From the NCBI GenBank assembly GCA_016717595.1, contig JADKFE010000098.1, positions 1-15,489 of the forward strand: 15,489 nt of DNA, in the 5' to 3' direction. Source of the stretch: Deltaproteobacteria bacterium. Lineage in GTDB: Bacteria; Myxococcota_A; UBA796; CAJQPC01. Made by a program: the position numbers and the translations under genes. The notes under the pieces are model-generated. The model had not been told where the DNA came from. It searched no databases and worked only from the letters and a program-made list of their open reading frames with translations. How positions within the stretch are numbered: the stretch's first letter is position 1; every line of letters begins with the position of its first letter. Shown piece after piece: positions 1 to 8,973 of the stretch.

Positions 1-41
1 CCTCACGAGAGCGTAGCAGCCCCAACCCAACATAGATCCTT

Positions 42-289
42 CGGATGCCCTTCCCCCTCTGACAGAAGCAACTCCTATGATCTGCGGATGCCCTTCCCCC
101 TCTGACAGAAGCAACTCCTATGATCTGCGGATGCCCTTCCCCCTCTGACAGAAGCGTATCCTATGATCTGAGGATGCCCTTCCCCCTCTGGCAGAAGCGT
201 ATCCTATGATCTGAGGATGCCCTTCCCCCTCTGACAGAAGCAACTCCCACGATCTGCGGATGGCCTTTCCCCTGTGGTCTTTGCGTATC
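42..289. repeat. 43-bp tandem repeat array, five full copies plus a decayed sixth
   Basis: Exact 43-bp periodicity is visible, with units starting at 42, 85, 128, 171, 214 and 257. Each begins C/AGGATGCCCTTCCCCCTCTG and ends CTATGATCTG or nearly so. Units 1 and 2 are identical. Units 3 and 4 replace GCAACTCC with GCGTATCC. Unit 5 returns to GCAACTCC but ends CCACGATCTG. Unit 6 (257-289) keeps the start and GCGTATC but is diverged between. The mosaic of two variants suggests unequal exchange or slippage between copies. There are no unique spacers, so this is not CRISPR. The period is not a multiple of three and there is no sustained reading frame, so it is non-coding. The array may be a variable-number repeat or a multi-copy binding site; the sequence does not decide which. 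Confidence 0.95.
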
Positions 290-414
290 TGACCCACCGC
301 TGGGCTTTTTTGCTGCCGACGCCTTGAGCGTCACCAACATCCGCGCCGCTTGGGCTATCCTGTCTCCGCGAATGATCTAAGCCCTCAAGACTCGTGGTCC
401 ACAGTAGGCTCGAC
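290..414 (+). promoter_or_regulatory. Intergenic stretch with possible promoter for the 415-1053 gene
   Basis: This 125-base stretch lies between the repeats and the first gene. It contains GGCTATCCTG at 353-362, whose TATCCT (356-361) resembles the extended -10 seen before the next gene (TGCTATCCT, 1108-1116). No good -35 is seen. A small hairpin CCCA-CCGC-TGGG (293-304) is followed by six T (306-311), and a second hairpin GACGC-CTTGA-GCGTC lies at 318-332. Either could be a weak terminator for something left of the window, but the first stem has only 4 bp. The promoter call rests on similarity between two nearby sites and is tentative. Confidence 0.3.
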
Positions 415-1053
415 ATGAAGAAGCTCAACGATGACTCAAGCGTGGCGCTCACCCTCATCAGCGCGCGGGTGGTGAAGAACCGCACCCAAGGCCGCGCCGA
501 GGCCAAGCCCGTTCGGGACGACGTCGAGGCCGGGGAGACCCTGCTCAGCGCGGAGAGCGTCACCCTGCGGGGTGTGCGCGATCAGCGCATCGGCCAGACG
601 AACGAGGTGAACTACCGCCTGAGCGAGCTCGGAGACAAGCTGCGCGAGCTCAACCTGCGGGTGAGCCTGAAGGTCGACCGCGACCACACGGATCCCCGCT
701 ACGTCGCGGTCTTCGTGAAGACGCCCAACGAGGCGCTCCGCACGATGAGCCACGATGAGCTCAGCCGCTACACCCACGGCGTGCTCGCCCAGGTGGCCGC
801 GGAGCCCAGCTTCGCCAGCATCCCCACCACGGAGGTGGCCAGCGCCCTGGCCACCTTCGACGGCGCCCGCGCCACGCGGGAGACGCTCTACGCCCAAGAG
901 AGCGCGGCCCGCGGCGCCGTTCACAGCGCCCGGCTGTCGCTCATCCAGATCATCAACCTCGCCTTCCCACGTCTCACCGTGATTTACCCCAAACAGAAGG
1001 CGCTGGTGGAGTCGTTCTTCTACAAGCCCGCCAAGGGCGACACGGTGGATTGA
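415..1053 (+). CDS. Hypothetical protein, 212 residues, soluble
   Basis: I do not recognise a named domain. The product is a charged, soluble protein with no signal peptide or membrane segment. The N-terminal half (about residues 55-110) reads as alternating Leu and charged residues, consistent with helical or coiled-coil structure. The C-terminal part contains an Ala/Arg-rich helix (around 145-180) and a final aromatic and basic stretch near FPRLTVIYPKQKALVESFF. I chose ATG 415 (MKKLNDDSSV). A GTG seven codons upstream at 394 is in frame but has no ribosome binding site, and ATG 415 has only a weak GTAGG ahead. High third-position GC like its neighbours supports coding. It lies 83 bases before the FG-GAP lipoprotein on the same strand; a functional link is not shown. 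Confidence 0.75.
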   Translation: MKKLNDDSSVALTLISARVVKNRTQGRAEAKPVRDDVEAGETLLSAESVTLRGVRDQRIGQTNEVNYRLSELGDKLRELNLRVSLKVDRDHTDPRYVAVFVKTPNEALRTMSHDELSRYTHGVLAQVAAEPSFASIPTTEVASALATFDGARATRETLYAQESAARGAVHSARLSLIQIINLAFPRLTVIYPKQKALVESFFYKPAKGDTVD

Positions 1054-1091
1054 GGGGGTGGGTGGCGCTTGGGGGCTGGGCGCCGCCGCGG

Positions 1092-1127
1092 CCCCCCCCC
1101 AAGCCCGTGCTATCCTCGCCGTTGAGG
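1092..1127 (+). promoter_or_regulatory. Extended -10 promoter with a nine-C tract, before the FG-GAP lipoprotein
   Basis: TGC-TATCCT at 1108-1116 is a good extended -10 element, placed about 20 bases before the ATG at 1137. A run of nine C (1092-1100) occupies the spacer and the edge of the expected -35 position. GAGG at 1124-1127 is a suitable ribosome binding site. If transcription starts about 7 bases after the -10, the leader is very short. The -35 is not recognisable, so recognition would rest on the extended -10. Confidence 0.4.
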
Positions 1128-1136
1128 TTTCCCCCA

Positions 1137-3011
1137 ATGCCACGTCCCTCCCCCGCCCTCCTCACCTTGTTGTTCGCCGCCCCCCTCGGCTGCAAAGGCG
1201 CGTCAGAGCCGCCGAACGACGGCGCAAACGAGGACTCCGCCCCCTGCGACGGCTGGGTCCGGATGGTCTTCCCCGACGCCGACGGCGACGGCTTCGGCGT
1301 CGAGGAGGGCGCCATCGAGGGCTGCTACCCCCCGCCCAAGGGCTACGCCATCTCGTTCGGGGACTGTGATGACACCCGGGCCGAGGTTCACCCGGACGCC
1401 CACGAGAGCTGCCTCACGGAGTGGGACGACAACTGTGATGGGTATGCCAACGTGATCCTGCCCAACAGTGAGGACGAGCGGCTCGACCACTGCACCCCCT
1501 ACTACCAGGACGTAGACGCCGACGGGCTCGGCGTGTATGACTCAAGCCAGTGTCTGTGCCAGGCGAAGGGCCAGTACACCGCCCTTGAGCCGGGGGACTG
1601 TGACGACGATGACCCCGCCGTCGGTTCTAATATGAACGGCTGCTACACCTTAGACAACACCCTCTGGACGGCACGATGGGATGGTTTCCAAGAGGAGCAA
1701 GGGTTGATGTTCAACAATGAGGGCGCTGAGGTGGCGGTGGCCGATCTCACCGGGGATGGTGTGCCCGATCTGCTCGTCGGCAGCCACAACACCCAGGCCG
1801 CGAAGGACGACTACTCGGGGGCGCTGTTTATGGTGTCCGGCCCGCTCATGGGCCTGGGCCGGGTGGCCCTCAACGACCCCCAGGTGTTCCGCCTCAACGG
1901 TGAGCCCGTCCCCGGCGAGATGCTGCTCGGCGTCACCGTCGCCGTCGTCGATCTGAACGGTGACGGGGCGAACGAGCTCGTGACGAGCGCGTACAACCAG
2001 GGGGTGTGGGTCTTGGACAGCGCCCGCTGGCAGCAAGACGGCCTCGACGCGCGGATCGCCTGGATGGAGACCCCAGCAGACCCCTACAGCGAGCTTGGGT
2101 CAAACGTCGCGGTCACCGCGGACCTCGACGGGAACGGGCTCCCTGAGCTCCTCCTCGGCGACCCATACGACGACCGCGCCTATAGCGGCGCGGGCGCGGC
2201 CACCATCGTCGAGAACCCCCCCGCGGGCCGGTACGACGTGAACACGGTCTATACGGCGGTGCTCACGGGTGAGTCCTCCTCCGATCACGCGGGCGCCTGC
2301 GTGGCCAACGCGGGCGACACAGACGGCGACGGCCTCAGCGACGTGCTGGTCGGGGCGCCGTACGCCGACTCCATGGGCGCTGTGTACCTCCTCCATGGGC
2401 CGCTCGTGGGCGACGTGAGCCTCGCGGACGCGGACGCCATCTACACCGGCGGCGACCCCTCCACCGCGACGGCCTGTCCCCTGGCGGGCGGCGGTGACGC
2501 CAACGGCGACGGCCTCGACGATCTGTTGGTCGGGGCCCCCACCGTCTATCAGGACCAGGGCGCCGCCTATCTGGTGCTGGGACGCGCCGATCCCCGCGGC
2601 GGGAGGGGCATCGCGGTCGCCGCGTACGCGCGATTTCAGGGCCCAGAGCGTGAGGAGCGGTGGGCGGTGTTTCACGCGGGCACCGACGTCGAGTTTCTAC
2701 AGACCGACGCGGGTGACCACGCCGTCGTGGTCGGCTCGGGGGACGCGGACATCCTTGAGCGCAGCGGCGGCGCGGTCACCGTGGTCGTCGATCCAGCGCC
2801 AGGCATCCACATCATCGGTGAGGTCGGCGTGACGGTACACGGCGAAGATCAGCACGCCCAGGTCGGCTGGAGCCTCGCCCCCGCGCCCGATCTCGACGCC
2901 GATGGCTGGGGTGAGCTGATCGTCGGCGCGCCGGGCATGTCCCCTGGGGGCGTCTCGGGCGCGGGCAGCGTCTTCCTCCTCTCCGGCGGCGCGCTCGGCG
3001 GTCTGCAATAG
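1137..3011 (+). CDS. FG-GAP repeat lipoprotein with MopE-type metal-binding motif
   Basis: This is a predicted surface or periplasmic lipoprotein of 624 residues. ATG 1137 has GAGG nine bases upstream and begins a signal peptide with a lipobox-like PLGC (Cys19; Pro at -3 is atypical). The upstream frame back to 1050 is Pro-rich and unlikely to be translated. Residues 47-102 match the putative metal-binding motif family of MopE-like proteins: DADGDGFG, a Cys, GDCDD, then DDNCDG. A second, weaker copy spans about 126-169 (DVDADGLG, GDCDDDD). From about 198 to the end at least six FG-GAP/integrin-alpha-type blades carry DxDGDG loops followed by LLVG, for example around 203, 272, 329, 394, 454 and 585. 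This predicts a calcium-binding beta-propeller. Such proteins are common in Myxococcota and Planctomycetes. The ligand is unknown. Confidence is high for the domains and low for a role. Confidence 0.92.
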   Translation: MPRPSPALLTLLFAAPLGCKGASEPPNDGANEDSAPCDGWVRMVFPDADGDGFGVEEGAIEGCYPPPKGYAISFGDCDDTRAEVHPDAHESCLTEWDDNCDGYANVILPNSEDERLDHCTPYYQDVDADGLGVYDSSQCLCQAKGQYTALEPGDCDDDDPAVGSNMNGCYTLDNTLWTARWDGFQEEQGLMFNNEGAEVAVADLTGDGVPDLLVGSHNTQAAKDDYSGALFMVSGPLMGLGRVALNDPQVFRLNGEPVPGEMLLGVTVAVVDLNGDGANELVTSAYNQGVWVLDSARWQQDGLDARIAWMETPADPYSELGSNVAVTADLDGNGLPELLLGDPYDDRAYSGAGAATIVENPPAGRYDVNTVYTAVLTGESSSDHAGACVANAGDTDGDGLSDVLVGAPYADSMGAVYLLHGPLVGDVSLADADAIYTGGDPSTATACPLAGGGDANGDGLDDLLVGAPTVYQDQGAAYLVLGRADPRGGRGIAVAAYARFQGPEREERWAVFHAGTDVEFLQTDAGDHAVVVGSGDADILERSGGAVTVVVDPAPGIHIIGEVGVTVHGEDQHAQVGWSLAPAPDLDADGWGELIVGAPGMSPGGVSGAGSVFLLSGGALGGLQ

Positions 3012-3087
3012 CCGAGCCCCGGGCGGCCCTCCCGTCCCCCGCCCAAACCCAATAGAGCAGGCGGCCCCGTCCCTCTCGGAGCGCCTC

Positions 3088-3870
3088 ATGCCCCCCATCC
3101 ACAACGCCGCGCTGATCACCGGCGCCAGCTCAGGCATCGGCGCCGCCTGGGCCCGGGCCTTGGCCGCCGAGGGCCGCCCGCTGGTGCTCATCGCCCGAAG
3201 GCGCGACCGGCTCGAGGCCCTCGCCGCGTCTGTGCAGGTGCCCTGTCTCGTGCTCACCCTCGACCTCGCCCAGCGCGACGCCCCGGAGCGGGTGATGCGC
3301 GCCTTGGAGGAGGCCCAGGTGGAGGTCACCACCGCCGTGCTGTGCGCGGGCTTTGGCTGGTATGGCCCCTTCGTCGAGGCCCCCCGGGAGCGCCTCCTGG
3401 AGCTGGTGGACCTCGGCGCGCGCTGCGTCGTGGACCTCACCCACCGCCTGCTCCCGGCGATGTTGGCCCGCGGAGGCGGCGAGCTGGTCGTGATCTCCAG
3501 CGTCGGCGCGCTCTTGCCCACGCCGCGCCTGGGCACCTACGCCGCGGTCAAATGTTTTGAGCTGGTGTTTATCGAGGCGCTCTATGAGGAGCTGCGGGGC
3601 ACCGGGGTCAAGGCCCTGGTGGTCTGTCCGGGGCCCACACGCACGGGCTTCGCCGAGATCGCCGGGGTCAACGGCGAGGCCGCCGGGCCGCTCACGATTC
3701 AGCCTGAAGACGTGGTGCGCCGGGCGCGGCGGGCGCTGGGGCGGCGGCCGGTGGAGTTTGTGGGGCCGACCACCTCACTCACGGCGTTTCTGACGCGCTT
3801 TGTGCCGCGGCGGCTGGTGGTGTGGATCTCGGGGCTGGTCACCCGGAACCTGGGCCGACGCGCGGGGTGA
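3088..3870 (+). CDS. Short-chain dehydrogenase/reductase (classical SDR, DltE-like)
   Basis: This is a 260-residue NAD(P)-dependent oxidoreductase of the classical SDR family; the substrate is unknown. The Rossmann motif TGASSGIG is at 11-18, and Arg37-Arg39 after the second strand suggests NADP preference. Ser138 (VISSVG) and YAAVK (Tyr151, Lys155) form the catalytic core, and the PGPTRTGF turn (181-188) is typical. Two positions depart from the family: the NNAG motif reads LCAG (85-88), and the conserved helix-4 Asn is Gly110 (DLGAR instead of DLNVR). A C-terminal hydrophobic and basic stretch (about 225-258) resembles DltE-like members that end in a membrane-associating segment. ATG 3088 follows GGAG (3078-3081) with six-base spacing. 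The gene meets the leftward ppk2 with only three bases between their stop codons. Confidence 0.93.
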   Translation: MPPIHNAALITGASSGIGAAWARALAAEGRPLVLIARRRDRLEALAASVQVPCLVLTLDLAQRDAPERVMRALEEAQVEVTTAVLCAGFGWYGPFVEAPRERLLELVDLGARCVVDLTHRLLPAMLARGGGELVVISSVGALLPTPRLGTYAAVKCFELVFIEALYEELRGTGVKALVVCPGPTRTGFAEIAGVNGEAAGPLTIQPEDVVRRARRALGRRPVEFVGPTTSLTAFLTRFVPRRLVVWISGLVTRNLGRRAG

Positions 3871-3873
3871 GGC

Positions 3874-4749
3874 TCAGCCCTTCAGGCGCGCCTTGAGCGT
3901 GCGGCGCAGCTCATCCAGCTCGTCTCGGGAGCGCCGGGGCAGCTCTGGGTAAGGCAGGTGCAGGGACTCCAAGGTCTCAGCGATGTGCTCGGCGACGAGG
4001 CGGCGCATCTTGGGCTTGTCGTCGGCGGGGATGGCGTACCACGGCGCCCAGGGCGTAGACGTCTGGCGCAGGGCCAGCTCATAGGAGGCCATGTAGTCGG
4101 CCCAGTGGGCTTGTTCGGTGACGTCCCGGGACTCAAACTTGTAGTTGCGTTTGGGGTCGTCGATGCGGCGCAAGAGGCGGCGGGTTTGTTCTTCAAGGCT
4201 CACGTTGAGCCAGAACTTGAGGATGACCAGGCCGCTGCGGGCGAGGTGGCGCTCGTGATCACGGATGGACTCGTAACGCTCGGCCCACAGGCGCTCGGGC
4301 TCAAGCTCGCCGGGCAAGCTCTGGGCGGCGAGGAGCTCGGGGTGAACCCGCACCACGAGCACCTCCTCGTAGTAGCTGCGGTTGAACACGCCGATGCGGC
4401 CCCGCTCGGGCAGGCGGCAGGTGGTGCGCCACAAGAAGTCGTGGTCGAGCTCCTCCGCTGAAGGGGACTTGAACGCGTGGACCTGGCAGCCCGCGGGGTT
4501 CACCCCGGAGAGCACGGCGCGGATGGTGCTGTCTTTGCCCGCGGCGTCCATGGCCTGAAAGATGAGCAGCACCGCCAGGCGGTTGTGGGCGTAGAGCCTG
4601 CCCTGGAGGTCGCTGATGCGGCTGACGGCGGCGCGCAGGGCCTCTTTGTCGTCGTCGTCGCCGTCGGTCTCCGCCAAAGTGGGCGCCTTGGCCACGCGGA
4701 AGCTGCCGTCATAGGGCACGCGGTAGGGGCTCGCCGGGAAGTCAACCAT
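3874..4749 (-). CDS. ppk2: Polyphosphate kinase 2 family (polyphosphate:nucleotide phosphotransferase)
   Basis: This cytoplasmic enzyme of 291 residues would transfer phosphate between polyphosphate and nucleotides. The whole PPK2 core is present: the Walker A region FQAMDAAGKDSTI (64-76, with Lys72), SGVNPAGCQVHAFKSP (81-96), SAEELDHDFLWR (97-108), and the Walker B/lid region GRIGVFNRSYYEEVLVVRVH (117-136). This set matches the single-domain subgroup often called class III or 'PPK2_rel_1', which can phosphorylate AMP and ADP. The usual QGMDAAGKDGT carries Ala66 and Ser74 here. The ATG shares its A with the stop of the upstream kinase gene (TGATG), so translation is probably coupled and there is no separate promoter. 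Family assignment is strong. Substrate (AMP, ADP or GDP) and preferred direction are not readable from sequence. Confidence 0.96.
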   Translation of the reverse strand: MVDFPASPYRVPYDGSFRVAKAPTLAETDGDDDDKEALRAAVSRISDLQGRLYAHNRLAVLLIFQAMDAAGKDSTIRAVLSGVNPAGCQVHAFKSPSAEELDHDFLWRTTCRLPERGRIGVFNRSYYEEVLVVRVHPELLAAQSLPGELEPERLWAERYESIRDHERHLARSGLVILKFWLNVSLEEQTRRLLRRIDDPKRNYKFESRDVTEQAHWADYMASYELALRQTSTPWAPWYAIPADDKPKMRRLVAEHIAETLESLHLPYPELPRRSRDELDELRRTLKARLKG

Positions 4750-5912
4750 CAGGGCCCACCCGTGAAGAAGGGTCGGGTGAAGTACGCCGCCAAGAGCAGG
4801 CCCAGCACCGTCAAGGCCGCCATCAAGAACGCCACCCAGCGGATGTCCGCCGGGGGCACGTCGTCCTCGGGCCTCTCCGCCGCCTCGGGCTTGACCACGC
4901 GGCGAGGCAAGGGCGGGGCGATCGGGTCCTCCAAGCGCTGGCCGGGGGCGGGCGGCTCCACCGGGGGCTCGTCTTCAGCGGCCTCCTCAGCGTCGAGGTC
5001 GATGTCATCGACGTTGGTGGGCTCATCGGGGCGCAGCGTCAGCTCTGGGGAGACGGTCTCGTCGCCGGGGAAGGTCGTGTGGCCGTCGAGAGACATCGAG
5101 GGCTCGGCGCGCTCAAGGTCCATGGCGTCGAGGCGGGCGAGGAGCTCCTCCACGCGGCGGATTCGTTTGCGGGGGTCGGGGTGCGTGAGGCGGCGCACCA
5201 CCCGGCGCAGGTCCACGGGCACCTCACGACCGGGATCCAGGGGCCCATAGGCCTTCTTGAGCGCGAGCATCTCCTCGCGGGTCTCGACGTTGTGCCCGGC
5301 GTAGACGAGCTTGCCGCGCAAAAGCTCGTAGAGCACCACGCCGAGGCTGTACATGTCCCACAACGAGGAGTCTGAGGGCTGGCGGTCGGAGAGCCACTCC
5401 GGCGGCACATAGGGCCACGACGAGCGGCGCGGCGGCGCGATGGCCGCGGGCAGGCCAAGATCGACCAGCGCCGGGCCTTGGCCGGGGCGCAAGAGGATGT
5501 TCGCGGGCTTGATGTCGCGGTGGCGCAGACCCACTGAATGTAGGGCCTGGATGGGCTTGCACAGCTCCCGCACAAAGGCCACCGCCGTCTCGCTGTTGAG
5601 CGGCAGGCCGGGCACACGGTTGCTGAGCGGCTCGCCGGGGATGTGCTCCATCACGGCGTGCGGGAGCTGGCCGGTGAGGCGCAGCGAGAGGATCCGCGGC
5701 AGGCCGGGGTGCTCCAGGTTGAGGAGCGACCGAGCGTCGCGCAGGAGGCGATCCCGCATGAGGTCTACGCGGCCCTCCCGGGGGGAGAGCAGCTTCACGA
5801 CGACCTTCTGGGCGGGGTCTTCGCCGAGGTGGGCCAAGAACGCGGTCCCGCCTTCGCCGCCGAGGCGCGCGTCTACAGCCCAAAGCTCGATCAGGTCACC
5901 GGGTTGAAGCAC
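4749..5912 (-). CDS. Membrane-anchored Ser/Thr protein kinase (Hanks type)
   Basis: The protein has 387 residues: a kinase domain (about 8-262), an acidic Pro-rich linker (about 265-355) and one C-terminal transmembrane helix (about 357-378), so the catalytic part faces the cytoplasm. A glycine loop LGGEGGTAFLA (17-27), Lys40 (VVVKLL), catalytic loop HRDIKPANIL (131-140), Asp186 and SLGVVLYELL (189-198) are all visible. Departures: DFG is DLG (151-153), the alphaC Glu position is Asp59, and the activation segment reads SSWPYVPPEW instead of GTPxYMAPE. The catalytic Lys, Asp and Asn are kept, so activity is likely. No PASTA or other sensor follows the membrane helix; only about eight residues lie outside. 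The start is GTG 5912, supported by GGGAGGAGGG (5916-5925). It is the first gene of a two-gene operon with ppk2. Confidence 0.94.
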   Translation of the reverse strand: MLQPGDLIELWAVDARLGGEGGTAFLAHLGEDPAQKVVVKLLSPREGRVDLMRDRLLRDARSLLNLEHPGLPRILSLRLTGQLPHAVMEHIPGEPLSNRVPGLPLNSETAVAFVRELCKPIQALHSVGLRHRDIKPANILLRPGQGPALVDLGLPAAIAPPRRSSWPYVPPEWLSDRQPSDSSLWDMYSLGVVLYELLRGKLVYAGHNVETREEMLALKKAYGPLDPGREVPVDLRRVVRRLTHPDPRKRIRRVEELLARLDAMDLERAEPSMSLDGHTTFPGDETVSPELTLRPDEPTNVDDIDLDAEEAAEDEPPVEPPAPGQRLEDPIAPPLPRRVVKPEAAERPEDDVPPADIRWVAFLMAALTVLGLLLAAYFTRPFFTGGP

Positions 5913-5926
5913 GAGCCCTCCTCCCG

Positions 5927-5935
5927 ATGATACCA
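5927..5935 (-). promoter_or_regulatory. Possible extended -10 for the kinase-ppk2 operon
   Basis: On the minus strand TGG-TATCAT (5935 to 5927) is an extended -10-like element just before the kinase gene. Transcription from it would start near 5920, inside the purine-rich ribosome binding site, which counts against it. No -35 is apparent. The 80-base divergent gap 5913-5992 shows nothing better for either gene. Confidence 0.2.
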
Positions 5936-7451
5936 GAGTGGGGTCGGCGCGTTGGGGAGAGGCAGGGCGAGCTCCGCAGGAGAAGGATCAGCATGGACAC
6001 GATTCGAGAGATGATGGACTACGTCGGCTTCGGCGCCGCGGACGGAGAGGCGCTCCAGGCGCTTCTGCCCTTCGCTGATCCTGTTCTGCCCATGATCGCC
6101 GATCGATTCTACGAGGCGATTGATCGCAGCCCCGGCGCGCGGCGCGTCTTCGTGAACGACGCGCAGATTCAGCGGCTCAAGGTCTCGATGCAGATCTGGC
6201 TGCGGCAGCTCTTGGAGGGCCCCTGGGACACGGCGTATTGGGAGCGCCGCCGGAGCATCGGGCGCACCCATGTGCGGGTGGGCCTGCCCGAGCGCTACAT
6301 GTTCACCGCCATGAACCTCCTGCGCGCGGAGCTCGTGGACATCGCCCGCAAGAACCTCCACGACGAGCGCGCCTGGGTCACCTGCCACGCCGTCGCCCGG
6401 GTGTGTGACTTAGAGCTCGCCGTGATGTGCAGCACGTTCATGGAGGCCCACGAAGATCAGCGTCTGAGGACCCTCCAGGACGTGATCATCCGCAGCCTGC
6501 CGATCACCGTGCTCTGCCTCGACCGCGAGGGCCTGGTGACCGCCGCCACCCGGCCTTCAGCGCGCATCTTCGGCGCCGGGGCCGAGATCGGCTCGTCCAT
6601 CGGCGACTTCTTGCCCGCCGATCTCATCGAGGCCTCCCGCCTGGTGGCGAACGTGAGCCGGGCCCAGGCCCGCGGCCACGAGGTGAGCGTGCCCCGGGTG
6701 GTCCTGGGCGACGGCCTCGCCGCCCGCACCTTCCGGGTGAACATCGTGCCGCTCTCCCACGAGCTCGCCGAGGTGCTCGTTCACGTCGAGGAGCTCACCG
6801 ACGCCGTGCAGGCCGAGGCCCGCGCCCAGCAGGCCGAGTCTCTGGCGCGGGTGGGCAGCCTCGCCGCCACCTTGGCCCATGAGATCCGCAACCCGCTCAC
6901 GGCCATCTCCGCCACCTTGCAGGTGATCGGCGGCACGCTGGACGAGTCCGACCGCCGCCGGGCGATCTTGGGCAAGGTGCAAGAGCAGGTCTTCCGCCTG
7001 GACCGCCTGGTGAGCGACCTCTTGGGCTACGCCAAGCCCGCCATCGCCCGGATGGACGTGATCGCGCTGGAGAGCCTCTGCGCCGAGGCGATCAGCTCCG
7101 CCGCCGTGCCCGCGGAGCTGGTGGTGCTCGCCCCGGTCTCGGTGTGGGCCGATGGCCAGCTCGTGACGCAGATCCTCGTGAACCTGCTCCAGAACGCCCG
7201 AGACGCCGTCGGCGCCCAAGGTCAGGTGATCATGGTGGTCGGCCCGGGGCCCCAGGTCGAGGTGATCGACAGCGGCTCGGGGGTGCCCGCCAGCCAGCGC
7301 GCGCGCATCTTCGACGCCTTCGTCACCACGAAGATCCGCGGCACGGGCCTGGGCCTCGCGATCTGCCGCAAGTACGCCACGGCCATCGGCGCCCTGCTCA
7401 CCTTAGAGGACGACGACGTGAGCCGCCCCCTGCGCGGCGCCTGCTTCAGGC

Positions 7452-8597
<1,146 letters not shown>

Positions 8598-8907
8598 GGG
8601 CGGTGATCACGATGACCGGCACGTCGTTGCCCTGCTCACGGAGGCGCTGGAGCACCTCCATGCCGTCGAGGCCGGGCATCTTGAGGTCGGTGATGACCAG
8701 ATCCGGGGCCTCTCGGGTGATGCTCTCAAGGCACTGCAGCCCGTCCTCAGCCTCGCTCACGCGGTGGCCGTCTTTGCGGAGGTGCTCGGCGAGTGACCAC
8801 CGAATCAGCTCTTCGTCATCACAGACCAGGATGGTGCTGGAGCCCACCATGTGCGCAAACCCTCATCATGATTGGGGCATATCACACAACCGTGACCGCT
8901 ACGCCAG

Positions 8908-8952
8908 GGGGCTCAAGGGTGAGGGGCCACCCTGATCCCGGTCAGGAGCCCC
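8908..8952. promoter_or_regulatory. Nested inverted repeats upstream of the sigma-54 promoter
   Basis: A perfect 7-bp inverted repeat GGGGCTC (8908-8914) / GAGCCCC (8946-8952) encloses the imperfect palindrome at 8931-8946. CTCA-AGGG-TGAG (8912-8923) is a further small dyad. Four T follow (8953-8956), but no gene upstream on that strand needs a terminator. The location, about 50-90 bases before the sigma-54 start point, is where activator-binding sites for NtrC-type regulators usually lie. This is a candidate enhancer, not a proven one. Confidence 0.3.
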
Positions 8953-8971
8953 TTTTCCTGATCCTTGTCAT
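8932..8971 (+). promoter_or_regulatory. Two FNR-like boxes before the CRP/FNR-family gene
   Basis: CTGAT-CCCG-GTCAG (8932-8945) and CTGAT-CCTT-GTCAT (8958-8971) share the layout of FNR/Dnr boxes (TTGAT-N4-ATCAA), each matching 7 of 10 consensus bases. Their centres are 26 bp apart. Relative to the sigma-54 start predicted at 9000, they sit at -61.5 and -35.5. The downstream box abuts the -24 element, so binding there would be expected to repress. The downstream gene encodes an FNR-type DNA-binding helix, so autoregulation is the simplest reading. Confidence 0.5.
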
Positions 8972-8973
8972 GT

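Noticed and set aside
42..289. CRISPR array
   Set aside because: The 43-bp units are tandem with no variable spacers, and no cas gene is in the window.
293..311. Intrinsic terminator CCCA-CCGC-TGGG followed by six T
   Set aside because: The stem has only 4 bp, and no gene ends upstream within the window; mentioned in the intergenic entry but not called.
436..1143. Large open frames opposite or overlapping real genes throughout the window
   Set aside because: High GC leaves antisense frames open; these translate to low-complexity Ala/Gly/Arg/Pro or Val/His-rich sequence without family motifs.
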